Of a stretch of 64,000 bases of DNA, positions 9,787 to 18,635 are shown piece by piece (positions within the stretch are counted from its first letter, which is position 1; each line of letters starts with the position of its first letter). The notes beneath the pieces are model-generated. The model was not told the DNA's origin, ran no database searches, and worked only from the letters and a program-made list of their open reading frames with translations. A program made the position numbers and the translations under genes. The stretch lies in assembly GCF_001570565.1 (NCBI RefSeq), contig NZ_BBXE01000032.1:1-64000 (forward strand), given 5' to 3'. This DNA is from Herbidospora yilanensis. Its GTDB lineage: Bacteria; Actinomycetota; Actinomycetes; Streptosporangiales; Streptosporangiaceae.

Positions 9787-9881
9787 GGGTGTACTTCCTC
9801 GTCTACTGTGGAATGCACGCGCCCACGTGTCGGCGGCCGAATGGACCGGCGTGGGTGGTGCGCGATCGGGGGCCCTGGTCA

Positions 9882-9916
9882 GGGGGAGGGACCGTCCGCT
9901 TCACGGTCCCTCTCCC
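9882..9916 (-). terminator. Hairpin after the cupredoxin/propeller gene
   Basis: Arms 9882-9895 and 9903-9916 pair over 14 bp with one mismatch around a 7-base loop, starting 18 bases after the stop codon at 9934. Confidence 0.75.
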
Positions 9917-9933
9917 GCAGCGCGGGCCCGCAG

Positions 9934-12243
9934 TTACTCGCAGACCCCCGGGTTGATGGGGTTGAGCTGGACACACGTGAGCTGGTTCGCCATCTCCGGC
10001 GTGGCGTTCTGCACCCAGCCGTTGTAGACGATCGGGTAGGCCAAGACGCCCTGCCCGCCCATGCCGTTGTAGCCGGTCACGATGTCATCCACCGTGGTGC
10101 CCGCGGCCGAGTCGAGAACCATCTTGCCGACGATTGTGGAGTCGGCGGGGTTGCCGTCGCCGTTGGGGTCGGGGTCGATCACGGCGAGGGTGTTGGCGAA
10201 CTTGCTCGACACGTAGGCGTAGTAGCCGCCGCCGCGCTTGGCGCCGAAGTTGATGCCGTGACAGCCGGAGTCGCACGGCAGGTACTTGATGACCTTGTCG
10301 GTCTTGGTGTCGATGACGGCGATGTTGCTCGTGAGCGTGTTCGCCACGAACGCCACGGTGCCATCAGGGCTGACCGGGATCTGGATCGGCAGGCCGCCGG
10401 AGCTCCCGGTCGTCGCCCCGGTCACCATGTCGTAGTTCGCCCACAGGTTGATGGCCTTGTAGCCGACGCTCGTGCCGCTGTCGCTGTGGCACGCCGGCCC
10501 GTCCAGCGAGATGCAGGAGACGCTCTGGCCGAGGAAGTTGGCCACGTAGTACTTCGAGGAGTCCGGCATCATGCCGGTCGCGATGGGCAACTGCTCGGTC
10601 TGCACCTCCTGGATCGAGCCCGACGGCACGTCGACGATCGTCGAGTCGTTGTGGTTGACGTTCGGCGTGACCATGGTGCGCCCGTCGGCGCTCATCCAGT
10701 GCGCGTGCGGGTGGGCCGGTGTCTTGCCGGGACCCTGCACCAGGATGCGTCTGTCGATCTGCGTGGCACCCGGACTCAGTTCGACCACCGCGTTGCCGGC
10801 GTTGATGGCGACGTGGAGCTGGTCGGTGTCGGTCCGGGTCATCACATGAGATGGGTCCGGGCCGACCTGGATAGTTCGCACGAGCTTGCCCGTGGTCCGG
10901 TCGAACACGGTCAGGCGGTCGGAGAACCATTCCGTCTGATAGATGTACTTTCCATCGCGGTCCGACCACATATTGTGCGGGTTGTTGAGGTTGATCTGTG
11001 GTAGCGCCACCTTCCGGTCTACGGTCCAGTTCTGCACGTCGACCTTGGTGGCCGCGCCGGACTTGACCTTGCCGGCGTACTGCTCCATCTGGGTGTCGAC
11101 CCAGAGCTCACCGACGCCGGGCACGCTCGGCCGCTGGGTGAGCGCGGGCAGCGTGACGCCCTCGTTGAACTTGCTGTTGTAGTACGCGTCGAGGCTCGGG
11201 ATGATCACCGGCTGCTCGTTCGCGTCGTACTGCAGGATCGGCGCGGGCGGGTAGTAGGGGTTCCAGTTCTTGGTCTGCGTGTTGCTGAAGACCTGCCAGT
11301 TGTCGGGCGCGGTGATCCGGAAGAACTTCTGCACGAGCTGCTGCACCACGTCGGCCGAGCTGGGCACGACGATGCCGCCCTTGATGTTGACGTTGAGCTT
11401 CTTGCCGAAGTCCAGGCCGGGCGTGAGCGGGTCGTCCACGACCACAGCGCCGAGCATGTACGGGTGGATCTTGCAGAGCCACGCGTACAGGCCCGGCTCG
11501 GCCAGGCTGGTCTCGACGTTGCCGATGAACGCGCTGTTCTGGTCGAGCGGCTGCGCGCCGACCGGCCAGATCAGGCTGGTCACCGAGTGGGCCGAGGCGG
11601 CCGCCGGTGCCGCCACCGCGAACTTCGCCTTCGGCGTGAGGCTCAGGTCCTTGGGCGCCAGCGCGGCGACCTCGTTGAGCGTGCGCATCAGGTCGAGCCC
11701 CACGGGCAGGCTGCCGAGCGGGACGGCGCTGCTGTCCGGCACCGTCGACAGCTGCTGGCTGAGCTGGTTGATCTGCGTCTTGGCACGCTGGATCGTTGGG
11801 TTCAGGAATCCGAGCACGCCGCCCGCCGCGTCGACCGCCGCGTTCAGCTGGTCGAGGTTGAGCAGGCTGTTGACGTTCACACCGAGGCTGCCGATCAGCG
11901 GTGCGTCGCCGTTGAGCAGCGGCAGGTTGAGCAGGCCGCCGCCGAGATCACCGTTGAGCAGCGTGTCGATGCTCAGCGGCAGCGACGCGAGTTTGGTCCG
12001 CGGCGTCACGGCGACGCCGAGCGACCGCGTGCCGAACAGCGTCGCACCGGTGTCGAACCACGCACCCTGGTTGTCGGTGAGCGTGAATTGCACCGGCGTT
12101 CCTACACCGATCGGAAGCGCCTGGGACGGGGAAGGATTGACCCCAATTGTTACGAAAACCAGGATCGGGGTCAGTAGCCAAGCCAGTCGTCGTCGATTGG
12201 CCCGGCGTCGGGCGGCGAGAATGCCGCGTGGGGGAGAATGCAT
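9934..12243 (-). CDS. Secreted cupredoxin-like/YncE-type beta-propeller protein
   Basis: A 769-residue protein with a twin-Arg-rich N-terminus and one signal helix ('LAWLLTPILVFVTIGV'). Residues 40-230 are beta-rich and Leu-rich with no family I recognise. Around residue 270 come type-1 copper ligands in cupredoxin order: 'SAHSVTSL', then 'WLCKIHPYM' (C-x2-H-x2-M), the same spacing as in the neighbouring oxidase. The C-terminal half (about 400-769) is a YVTN/YncE-like propeller ('VSPDGTVAFVANTLTSNIAVID', split here over two blades) with several free His/Cys ('CDSGCHGINFG'). A GGAGGAG box supports the start. Its likely partner is the multicopper oxidase downstream. It may be a copper-dependent electron carrier or sensor, but the biochemical role is unknown. 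Confidence 0.85.
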   Translation of the reverse strand: MHSPPRGILAARRRANRRRLAWLLTPILVFVTIGVNPSPSQALPIGVGTPVQFTLTDNQGAWFDTGATLFGTRSLGVAVTPRTKLASLPLSIDTLLNGDLGGGLLNLPLLNGDAPLIGSLGVNVNSLLNLDQLNAAVDAAGGVLGFLNPTIQRAKTQINQLSQQLSTVPDSSAVPLGSLPVGLDLMRTLNEVAALAPKDLSLTPKAKFAVAAPAAASAHSVTSLIWPVGAQPLDQNSAFIGNVETSLAEPGLYAWLCKIHPYMLGAVVVDDPLTPGLDFGKKLNVNIKGGIVVPSSADVVQQLVQKFFRITAPDNWQVFSNTQTKNWNPYYPPAPILQYDANEQPVIIPSLDAYYNSKFNEGVTLPALTQRPSVPGVGELWVDTQMEQYAGKVKSGAATKVDVQNWTVDRKVALPQINLNNPHNMWSDRDGKYIYQTEWFSDRLTVFDRTTGKLVRTIQVGPDPSHVMTRTDTDQLHVAINAGNAVVELSPGATQIDRRILVQGPGKTPAHPHAHWMSADGRTMVTPNVNHNDSTIVDVPSGSIQEVQTEQLPIATGMMPDSSKYYVANFLGQSVSCISLDGPACHSDSGTSVGYKAINLWANYDMVTGATTGSSGGLPIQIPVSPDGTVAFVANTLTSNIAVIDTKTDKVIKYLPCDSGCHGINFGAKRGGGYYAYVSSKFANTLAVIDPDPNGDGNPADSTIVGKMVLDSAAGTTVDDIVTGYNGMGGQGVLAYPIVYNGWVQNATPEMANQLTCVQLNPINPGVCE

Positions 12244-12700
12244 GCACTCCTCCTGAAGTGGGGTGAGATCGATGACGCCAGCCGGATGTTTCGCGCTGCG
12301 ACTAGGCGGAGTTAACTCGCCGTGAACGCGCGCTCACGCGCAATACGGTTACGAACGCCTCAACGTGGCGCGGCGGGGTCCGTGAATCGGGTTGGTTCAG
12401 CACCAAGCTCAGGTCGAACCGCCCAGAGCGGGATTTGCGCCGCTCAGGCGGCTGATGGACAAATACAAACAGCTGACAACAGACGCAACAACCCCGAAAC
12501 AAACCGTGTAACGTGGCCAACGGCCAGGGTCCACCGATTACTCCGTCGCCGGCGACGGGACGCACGGCGCGCCAAAGGCCGCGTGGGAGAAGGACCGCGC
12601 TGAGCCCGGATGCACCGAGCCGATTCGGACGTGGTCGCCGTGAAATGAAAAGAGGTGCCCTGTGAACTGGGAAGATGGGAGTTCTCTACGCTTCCATGAT
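12244..12700. other. Intergenic region upstream of the copper island
   Basis: No coding frame here is convincing. It must hold the promoter for the minus-strand propeller gene. I did not find a CsoR-type or CueR-type palindrome by eye. Confidence 0.4.
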
Positions 12701-12711
12701 CCGCAGAATTG

Positions 12712-12933
12712 TTTCATGCCGCCGCCAGGACCCACGCGCGCTTGGACGATGAGCATGTGATCGCCTACGCCGGGCTGGAGCCGGTGCTGCGGCTGGCCGA
12801 ACGCTGCGACTTGGACGGCCTCGTCGACGAGCACGTCGCCATCACCGAAATCCAGGTCAAGAGTGTGCTCCTGCGCGGGTTGGACGTGCTGGCCTCAACC
12901 TTGTCGACGCCGCTGGCCGCTCCGGGCTGGTGA
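12712..12933 (+). pseudogene. Transposase fragment, IS1380-like N-terminus
   Basis: The frame reads 'ARLDDEHVIAYAGLEPVL' followed by 'RLAERCDLDGLVDEHV', which matches the conserved start of IS1380-family transposases (the AGL-P-LAER-L-DEH pattern). Only about 40 family-like residues are left before the frame drifts and stops at 12933; an intact transposase has over 450. No DDE residues or terminal repeats are visible. It marks the left edge of the degraded zone. Family assignment is from memory of the motif only. Confidence 0.6.
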
Positions 12934-13098
12934 GCGCTCAGCGAGACGGGGCCACCGTGGTGTACGCCTGGCGGGGGGACAGGTGGCGGGGCTCCTGCGG
13001 GCCGCCCGCGAACTGCCGACCGAGAAGCCGTCAGGGCAGAGCGAACTGCTGAGTGAGCTGCGGGCGGAGTCGCGCGACGAGAAGGCCGAGACGAGCGC

Positions 13099-13632
13099 GT
13101 GAACAGCCGGATCCGGGCGGGCTGGACGCGCCTGCGATCGGTGCCGCCCGAACGCGCCGAACTGGCCGCCATGGGCCGTCATCCCCGCAGGGACTTGCTG
13201 GCCGGACTGACCGTGGCGATCCTCGCACTCCCCCTGGCCCTCGGATTCGGCATCTCCTCGGGGATGGGGCGCGGAGGCGGGGCTGGCGACCGCGGTGGCC
13301 GCCTTCTTCGGCGGTTCAGCGCTGCAGGTGTCGGGCCCGACGGGGGCCATGACGGTGGTGCTGGTGCCGATCGTGCACGCGCACGGCGCATCCGAGGTGC
13401 TGGCCGTCGGGGTGCTGACCGGGCTCCTGCTCCGGGCGTTGGCGCTGGCTCGCGCCGGTAGGTACATGGCGCTCGTGCCGGCTCCCGTGGTCGAGGGCTT
13501 CACCGTCGGCAACGCCCGCGTGATCGGCCTGCAGCAGATCCCCGCCGCACTCGGCGTGAGCCCGGCTGAGGGAGAGATGGTCGTCGTGGTGGCCTGGCAG
13601 GCCGCCCGTGACTTCCTAACTGTGCCCGACTT
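13099..13632 (+). pseudogene. SulP-family anion transporter, frameshifted N-terminal fragment
   Basis: It starts with GTG overlapping an upstream stop (GTGA) and reads 'RRDLLAGLTVAILALPLALG', the first helix of SulP transporters. At about 13267-13270 one extra base shifts the frame. In the next frame the sequence resumes as 'AEAGLATAVAAFFGGSALQV', then 'SGPTGAMTVVLVPIV' and 'PAPVVEGFTVGNARVIGLQQ', all SulP-like. The match ends near 13625 after about 175 residues, roughly a third of a normal transporter, where an RHS fragment takes over. The upstream frame ending at 13102 ('LRAARELPTEKPSGQSELLS') is the tail of its former operon partner, unrecognised. Confidence 0.85.
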
Positions 13633-14304
13633 TACCTACCCTTCGGGCAGCCCCGGGGCACCGACAACCTCCCTGGCACCGACTGCGGCTTCCTCGGAAA
13701 GATCGAAGACAGCCCAACCGGCCTGAATTACCTATCCGCGCGCTACTACGACCCGAGCATCGGCAAATTCATCTCCACCGATCCCCTACTTGGATCGAGA
13801 ACCGCTCCACAGAGCTTCAACCCCTACGGTTATGCGGTTAATAACCTGCTCGACAACGCCGACCCGACCGGCCTGTGCTCCCCGGACTATTGCCAGCAGC
13901 GGGCAGGAAACCTAGACAGGCTTGCCGACAAGACCAAGGACAAGAAGCTTAAGAAGAAGGCCGCAGCGGTCAACAAGCGGGACTCCAAGAGGTGCCGGAA
14001 GCACTACCAGCAGCGAGATAACAACTGGGTCAAACGAGGCAAGGACCCCGTAGCCCAGAAGTCCGACAAGAAGACGCTCGATGATCACAAGAGAGAAAGG
14101 AGAGGCGCGGTTCAGGAGCGGCGGTTTCGGATGGCATCCTGGGCGGCCCCATCGAGGAACCACTTCTGGGCATTTTAGGTGCGATCCCGGGAATCGGCGG
14201 GGTGGCACGAGCGCTGAACACCGCAAGGAGCATCTCACAAGAACTAAACCCCACCGAGCAGCCGCCATACGGCCCCTTTACCCGAAGCGAGTCGACAACA
14301 CAAA
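13630..14304 (+). pseudogene. RHS-repeat core and toxin-tip fragment, frameshifted and cut by an IS
   Basis: From 13630 the frame reads 'YLPFGQPRGTD', 'LNYLSARYYDPSIGKFISTD' and 'NPYGYAVNNLLDNADPTGL', the hallmark RHS-associated core that ends just before a polymorphic toxin tip. The following Lys/Arg-rich tip stops in this frame at 14178, but another frame carries on from about 14109 with 'LGILGAIPGIGGVARALN', a hydrophobic pretoxin-like segment. This implies a frameshift near 14090-14110. The insertion sequence at 14305 then interrupts it. All upstream RHS repeats are missing; the left junction falls inside the SulP fragment. The toxin type cannot be named. Confidence 0.85.
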
Positions 14305-14322
14305 CAGTGAGCCTTTTCATCC
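14305..14322 (+). repeat. Left terminal inverted repeat of the IS5-type element
   Basis: CAGTGAGCCTTTTCATCC; the exact reverse complement is found at 15212-15229. Confidence 0.9.
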
Positions 14323-14443
14323 CCTGTGGTGGGCGGCTGGTCGCAGCGTGATCGCGGTGTCGGAGTTTGCCCCGTGACGTAGTGAAGCCCCTGGTAGACG
14401 GGTTGATCACCACAATCAACAGCCCTACCACCAGGAGCCTCGG

Positions 14444-15217
14444 GTGTTGTTCTATCGCGCTTCCGTCGATTTGTCGCGTTCAAGGCTGAACTACGTGGCC
14501 GGGATCATCCGCCGGCACCGTAAGGCGATCGGGTCGGTGTGGCGGGCGCTCAACCCCGGCCGCCAAGCGCTCCTGGTCCTGGTCCACCTGCGTAAGGGCG
14601 AGACGTTCATCCAGCTCGGAGCCGGTTTCGGAGTATCGGCCGCGACCTCCTGGCGATACGTCCAAGAGGCCGTGAAACTGCTGTCGGCCCGCTCCCCGAA
14701 ACTGGCCGCGGCACTGCGCAAGGCCGTCAGAGACGGGCTGCGGCACCTGATCCCGGACGGCACCCTCATCCGCACCGACCGGGTCCGGGCCGACCGGCCG
14801 TACAACTCGGCCAAACATCGCACGCACGGCATGAACATCCAGGTCATCGCCGGTCTCGACGGCAATCTGGTGTGGACGTCGGGTGCGCTTCCGGGCAAGA
14901 CCCACGACCTGACCGCCGCCCGGATCTGGGGCATCCCCCGCCACTTGCGGGCGGCCGGGATCCTCACCCTGGCCGACAAGGCTTACCAGGGGATCCACAA
15001 GGAAGCGGCAGTGGTGATCACTCCATACAAGGGCAAGGCCGAACCGCAGAAGGCGGCCAACCGGTCCCACGCCCGGCTACGCGGGCCAGGGGAACGCGCG
15101 AACGCCCAGCTCAAAAGCTGGCGGATCCTGCACCGGTTACGGTGCAGCCCGTCCAAAGCCGGTCACCTGGTCAAAGCCATCGCCGTCCTGCAAAACCACC
15201 GAGTCGCCGGAGGATGA
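14444..15217 (+). CDS. IS5-family transposase (DDE_Tnp_4-like)
   Basis: A 257-residue protein of full length for this type. The N-terminal helix-turn-helix region ('FIQLGAGFGVSAATSWRYVQ') is followed by a DDE core: Asp in 'DGTLIRTDR', Asp in 'LADKAYQG' and Glu in 'GPGERANAQLKSW'. The GTG start at 14444 has an AGGAG box 5 bases upstream. No frameshift or stop is present, so it could be active. The stop lies within the right terminal repeat. Confidence 0.92.
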   Translation: MLFYRASVDLSRSRLNYVAGIIRRHRKAIGSVWRALNPGRQALLVLVHLRKGETFIQLGAGFGVSAATSWRYVQEAVKLLSARSPKLAAALRKAVRDGLRHLIPDGTLIRTDRVRADRPYNSAKHRTHGMNIQVIAGLDGNLVWTSGALPGKTHDLTAARIWGIPRHLRAAGILTLADKAYQGIHKEAAVVITPYKGKAEPQKAANRSHARLRGPGERANAQLKSWRILHRLRCSPSKAGHLVKAIAVLQNHRVAGG

Positions 15218-15229
15218 AAAGGCTCACTG
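15212..15229 (-). repeat. Right terminal inverted repeat of the IS5-type element
   Basis: Exact reverse complement of 14305-14322; it overlaps the last codons of the transposase. Confidence 0.9.
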
Positions 15230-15293
15230 ACACGGCGAAGCCGCTGCTGACGGCGTTGAGCCTGTCTGACCTGGATCGCGCCTGCTTCTCTCG

Positions 15294-15605
15294 TCAAAGC
15301 CCGACGTTGCGCATGACGTTGTCGCGCCAGCGATCCATTGCGCAGATGTAGCCCAGTACCACCGGAGAGGTGGGCGCCCAGCGGCCGTGCGCGGCGATCT
15401 GGGGATTGTGCCGCAGCGCCGGCACTTTGGCGGCCTTCGGCACGGTGGCCATGACCAGGTTCGCGCCGTCCCACCAGAAGCCGATGGGGATCACCCTCGG
15501 CGCGCCGTCGGGGCCGGTGGAGGCCAGGCGCGCCGGGATCGACGAGTTCAGCAACTGCCGCGCGATCGGCCGGGCGAGCACCTCGGCGACGTCGTTCGCG
15601 TCCAC
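15294..15605 (-). pseudogene. Pyridoxamine 5'-phosphate oxidase-like protein, C-terminally truncated
   Basis: The frame opens with 'AEVLARPIARQLL' and continues 'PARLASTGPDGAPRVIPIGF', then 'FWWDGANLVMATVPKAAKVP' and 'ALRHNPQI', the first half of the PPOX split-barrel flavin-binding fold. At the point where members read 'A(L/A)TID' and form the second half, this one turns into an unrelated sequence and stops at about 100 residues, against a usual 130-170. The GTG at 15605, after a GGGAGA box, fits the family start better than the ATG at 15659. Probably non-functional. Confidence 0.7.
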
Positions 15606-15675
15606 GTCCTTCTCCCTTGTCTGACAGGTAGGACGGAGCCGTTCACGCGTTCTCGACATGCCCGGAGAGGTTTTT

Positions 15676-16455
15676 CTAGACGACCTTGGACGCGCTCGCC
15701 GTCCAGGTGTTACAGGCGCCCGGTTTGCCCGACTGGTAGCCCTTCTTCATCCAGAAGACGCGGTTGGCGGGCTTGCCGTTGTGCTTGAGGCGGGCCAGCT
15801 CCTTGGGCTCCATGACGGCGATGACCTTGGAAAAGTCGGTGATCTTCCGGCCCAGGCTGCGGGCCGAGATCCCGGCGAGGCAGTCTCCCTGCAGGAAGTA
15901 GCGGTGGGTCTGCTCGGCGACGTCCTCACCGGTGCGGTCGTTGGGCAGCGCCCAGTAGGCCTCGGCGATGCCGGTCATGCCCTGGACCACGCCGTTCCAG
16001 GTGCGGATGAGGGCCGCGAACACCTTCTCGTCGCTCCTGGCCTTGATCCAGTCGTCGGCCAGCCTGACCTGGATGGAGGTGTAGCAGATCTCGGCGTACG
16101 AGCCCTTGACGCCGCTGCTGCCGCTGCAGGAGCCGGCGTCCTTCTTGAAGATCACCTTGACCGGCTGGAAGTCGTCGATCGCGCCCTTCCACGCGGTGTT
16201 CAGGCAGGAGACGACCTTCTGGATGTACTTCTCGGTCGACGACTTGGTGGTGCCCTTGACGGCCTTGCAGGAGACCTTGGGGAGGGCGGCCTTCTTGTAG
16301 ATGGGGTTGGCGGTCAGGGTGGGCTCGCCCTTGATGGGCGCGAAGTGGGCCGCGCCGGTCGTCAGCACGAGGCCCGCCACGACTAAGTTCATGATCACGT
16401 ACGGGAGGGTAGCGGGCCCCTCCGGCGATGGATGCGGAAACCGCATTTCCTTCAC
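15676..16455 (-). CDS. Secreted neutral zinc metallopeptidase homologue without the HExxH motif
   Basis: A 259-residue protein with a signal peptide ('VIMNLVVAGLVLTTGAAHFA'). The mature part keeps the layout of actinobacterial neutral zinc metallopeptidases: 'NPIYKKAALPKVSCK', Cys pairs, 'CLNTAWKGAIDDFQPVK' and the C-terminal 'FLQGDCLAGISARSLG'. Where these enzymes carry HE(Y/F)GHH-QxxxGI, this one reads 'RTWNGVVQGMTGI', so both zinc His and the catalytic Glu are gone. It is intact otherwise, which suggests a non-catalytic paralogue (binding or inhibitory) or early decay. The GTG at 16455 follows a GGTGG box; the ATG at 16446 is an alternative start. Confidence 0.7.
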   Translation of the reverse strand: MKEMRFPHPSPEGPATLPYVIMNLVVAGLVLTTGAAHFAPIKGEPTLTANPIYKKAALPKVSCKAVKGTTKSSTEKYIQKVVSCLNTAWKGAIDDFQPVKVIFKKDAGSCSGSSGVKGSYAEICYTSIQVRLADDWIKARSDEKVFAALIRTWNGVVQGMTGIAEAYWALPNDRTGEDVAEQTHRYFLQGDCLAGISARSLGRKITDFSKVIAVMEPKELARLKHNGKPANRVFWMKKGYQSGKPGACNTWTASASKVV

Positions 16456-16489
16456 ACCACCTACGCAATCACCATCTTCTTCGGCGGCG

Positions 16490-17923
16490 CTAAAAGACGC
16501 CGAACTGGCTGCCGGAACTGTAGGTGTAGGCGTCGCCGCCGCTGATCGCGGTCACGCCGTGCGGGCGCGACGCACCGGCTGCCGGGTAGGAGTAGGTGCG
16601 GGAGGTGTCACCCGAGGCGGCGTGCCTGACCTCGCTGGTGCGGTTGCCGGTGACGTCGTTGCCGAAGCTCGTCCAGTACGGGGCCGGGCCGCCGACCACC
16701 GACTGCGCCGGGGTGGTCGCGCAGCCTTCGCTTCCCTGGGCCCACGCTTCGGTGAGGCGGCGCAGGTAGTCGTACTGGAAACACTGGGAGTCGGTCGTGT
16801 TCGCCTTGTCGGTGATCGAGGTGATGTTGCCGGCGGTGTCGTAGCCGTAGTTGAGGTCGCTGACCATGGCGGGGCTGACCTTGTCGGCGTAGTCGGTGCC
16901 CGAACCTGAGTACATCTGGGTCGTCACGCCGGTGAGCCGCTTGCGCGTCCAGAAGCTCGGCGACCTCTTGCCCGTGCACGTCGACGGGCAGTTGAGGTCG
17001 GCCGGGGTGTCGGGCCACTTGGTCGCGTTGGCGGTGGTGAACTTCGACTCGGCGCAGTCGAAGTTGCCGTCGGGCAGGCAACGTTCTGCCATGCCGAAGG
17101 CGGCCCGGGCGGGGGTCTGGACGGTGAACAGAGTGTCGGAGCGCTGCGCGTAGCCGCTGCGGTCGTAGGCCGTCACCGTCAACAGTTTGCGGTTGTAGTT
17201 GTTGCTCTCCTTGGAATACCAGTACGTGGCGGCGTTGCCGTTGGGGTCCACGACGTAGTCGAGGTTCCACCGCCACGCCTGCCTGCACCAGTCCTGGGCG
17301 TTGCACGGCTCGCCGGAGTCGTCGCCGTAGACGGGGACCGTCCACGCCGAGGCCGTTTCGGGCTTGCCGCTGGTCCAGCCGGGCAGCCGGTTCAGGCCGA
17401 AGAAGTACTGGGTGCCGTCGATGGTGGTGAGCTTCCAGTGCTCGCCGTCGTTGTCGCCGTTGGTGGTGCTGGTCAGCTTCTCGACCTTGGTGCCGTCGTC
17501 GCGGATGAGCTCGCTCGCCTTGCAGGCCAGCGTCACGGTCGCGTTGTCATACGCCCAGCACAGGTCGCCGGTCTTGGGGGTGACGCCGTCGTCGGCGCAG
17601 GACCGGTAACGGCGCTCGATGAACCCGCCCGACTGCAGGTCCCACCCCTCACCGACCACGCTGGGCTGGTTGTTCGTGGACGCCGTCAGCCCGTCCACCT
17701 TGGAGGAGCTGTAGGTGAGCGCGACCTGGGGCATCGGGTACGTCCAGCTGAAGTCACCGGTCGAGCCACCCGCGGTCCACGTCGCCGACGGCGACAACGA
17801 GGTGGCCGAGTAGTCGCCGGAGGCGCCGCTTGGACTCGGCGCCGTCGACCGACGGGCTATCTGCTGGGAGCTCTCGACCCGCCGGGTGGACAAGCTGGCC
17901 GAACAGTTGGGCTCCCGCCCCAA
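16490..17923 (-). pseudogene. RHS-repeat protein with large internal deletion and a NucA/NucB-like last segment
   Basis: The N-terminal part reads 'SATWTAGGSTGDFSWTYPMP' and 'VGEGWDLQSGGFIERRYRSC', the standard entry to RHS repeat proteins. It then jumps to a few YD-repeats ('YDTAGNITSITDKANTT') and ends at 477 residues instead of the usual 1500-2500. The last residues are 'YTYSSGSQFGVF'. The bases at about 16495-16521 closely match those encoding 'SSGSQLGVF' in the NucA/NucB fragment at 23919, so the deletion fused an RHS repeat to the end of a NucA/NucB tip. Upstream of 17923 the frame is also disturbed (a 'GTVPV' block lies in another frame). Confidence 0.8.
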
Positions 17924-18018
17924 CCGGAACCGTTCCCGATACCCCTGAAGTCGAGGAACTCATGGAATTCGCCTGCCGGACCACCTCGACCGCGGTGCCT
18001 ACTGAGCTTAGGGGAAAG

Positions 18019-18033
18019 CCTAATGCTATTAGG
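18019..18033 (+). promoter_or_regulatory. Probable TetR operator overlapping its own promoter
   Basis: CCTAAT-GCT-ATTAGG, a perfect 6+6 inverted repeat with a 3-base spacer, 14 bases before the TetR start codon. It touches a possible -10 (GTATAT, 18033-18038), so the transcript would have a very short or no leader. Confidence 0.6.
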
Positions 18034-18047
18034 TATATGGTGATGGC

Positions 18048-18635
18048 ATGAAGGCAAGCCCTTTGACGGTGGCCTCGATCGTGGAGGCGGCCGCCGACCT
18101 TGCGGACGCGACGGGATTCGACTCGGTCACGCTGTCCGCCGTCGCCCGCCGGCTCGGAGTGCGGAGCCCCAGCCTGTATTCACACGTGAAGGACCGCGAC
18201 GCGTTGCTGGAGGGTGTGACGATCCTCGCCCTCACCGAACTGGCGAGCCGGGTGTCGGTCGCCGTGGCGGGACGGGCCGAACGGTCAGCCCTTGAGGCGC
18301 TGGCCGACGCGCATCGCGACTACGCGCGCGAATCGCCGGGCCGTTGGGAGGCGTTGCAGCGCCCTGCGGGTGAGGAAGCGGCCCGGTCGGCGGGCGCGCG
18401 CGACGTCGTCGCGCTCACCGCCGCGGTCCTCCGCGGCTATCCGCTGCCGGAGAGCGAGCACGTCCACGCCGTGCGGTTCATCGGCAGCACCATCAACGGC
18501 TATCTCCGCATCGAGCGCAACGGCGGCTTCGCTCACAGCCGGCCGTCCGCCGCCGTCTCCTGGCATCGGATCATCGACGCGCTCGACGCCGCTCTGCGGG
18601 CCTGGCCCGCGCCCTCCGAAGGAGAACGACCATGA
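18048..18635 (+). CDS. TetR/AcrR-family transcriptional regulator
   Basis: A 195-residue protein with the TetR helix-turn-helix at residues 5-50 ('TLSAVARRLGVRSPSLYSHV') and a C-terminal ligand/dimer domain of the WHG type ('SWHRIIDALDAALRAWP'). Its stop overlaps the start of the SGNH hydrolase (ATGA), so it regulates or is at least co-made with that enzyme. The palindrome at 18019-18033 is the likely autoregulatory site. Confidence 0.9.
   Translation: MKASPLTVASIVEAAADLADATGFDSVTLSAVARRLGVRSPSLYSHVKDRDALLEGVTILALTELASRVSVAVAGRAERSALEALADAHRDYARESPGRWEALQRPAGEEAARSAGARDVVALTAAVLRGYPLPESEHVHAVRFIGSTINGYLRIERNGGFAHSRPSAAVSWHRIIDALDAALRAWPAPSEGERP

Larger units (their letters stand above)
14305..15229 (+). 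mobile_element. IS5-type insertion sequence, about 925 bp, apparently intact
   Basis: The element is bounded by perfect 18-bp terminal inverted repeats at 14305-14322 and 15212-15229 and encodes one complete DDE transposase. Its size and single ORF fit small IS5-family members. No clear target duplication is seen at the edges. It disrupts the RHS toxin fragment on its left and ends 65 bases from the shortened PPOX gene on its right. Confidence 0.88.
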
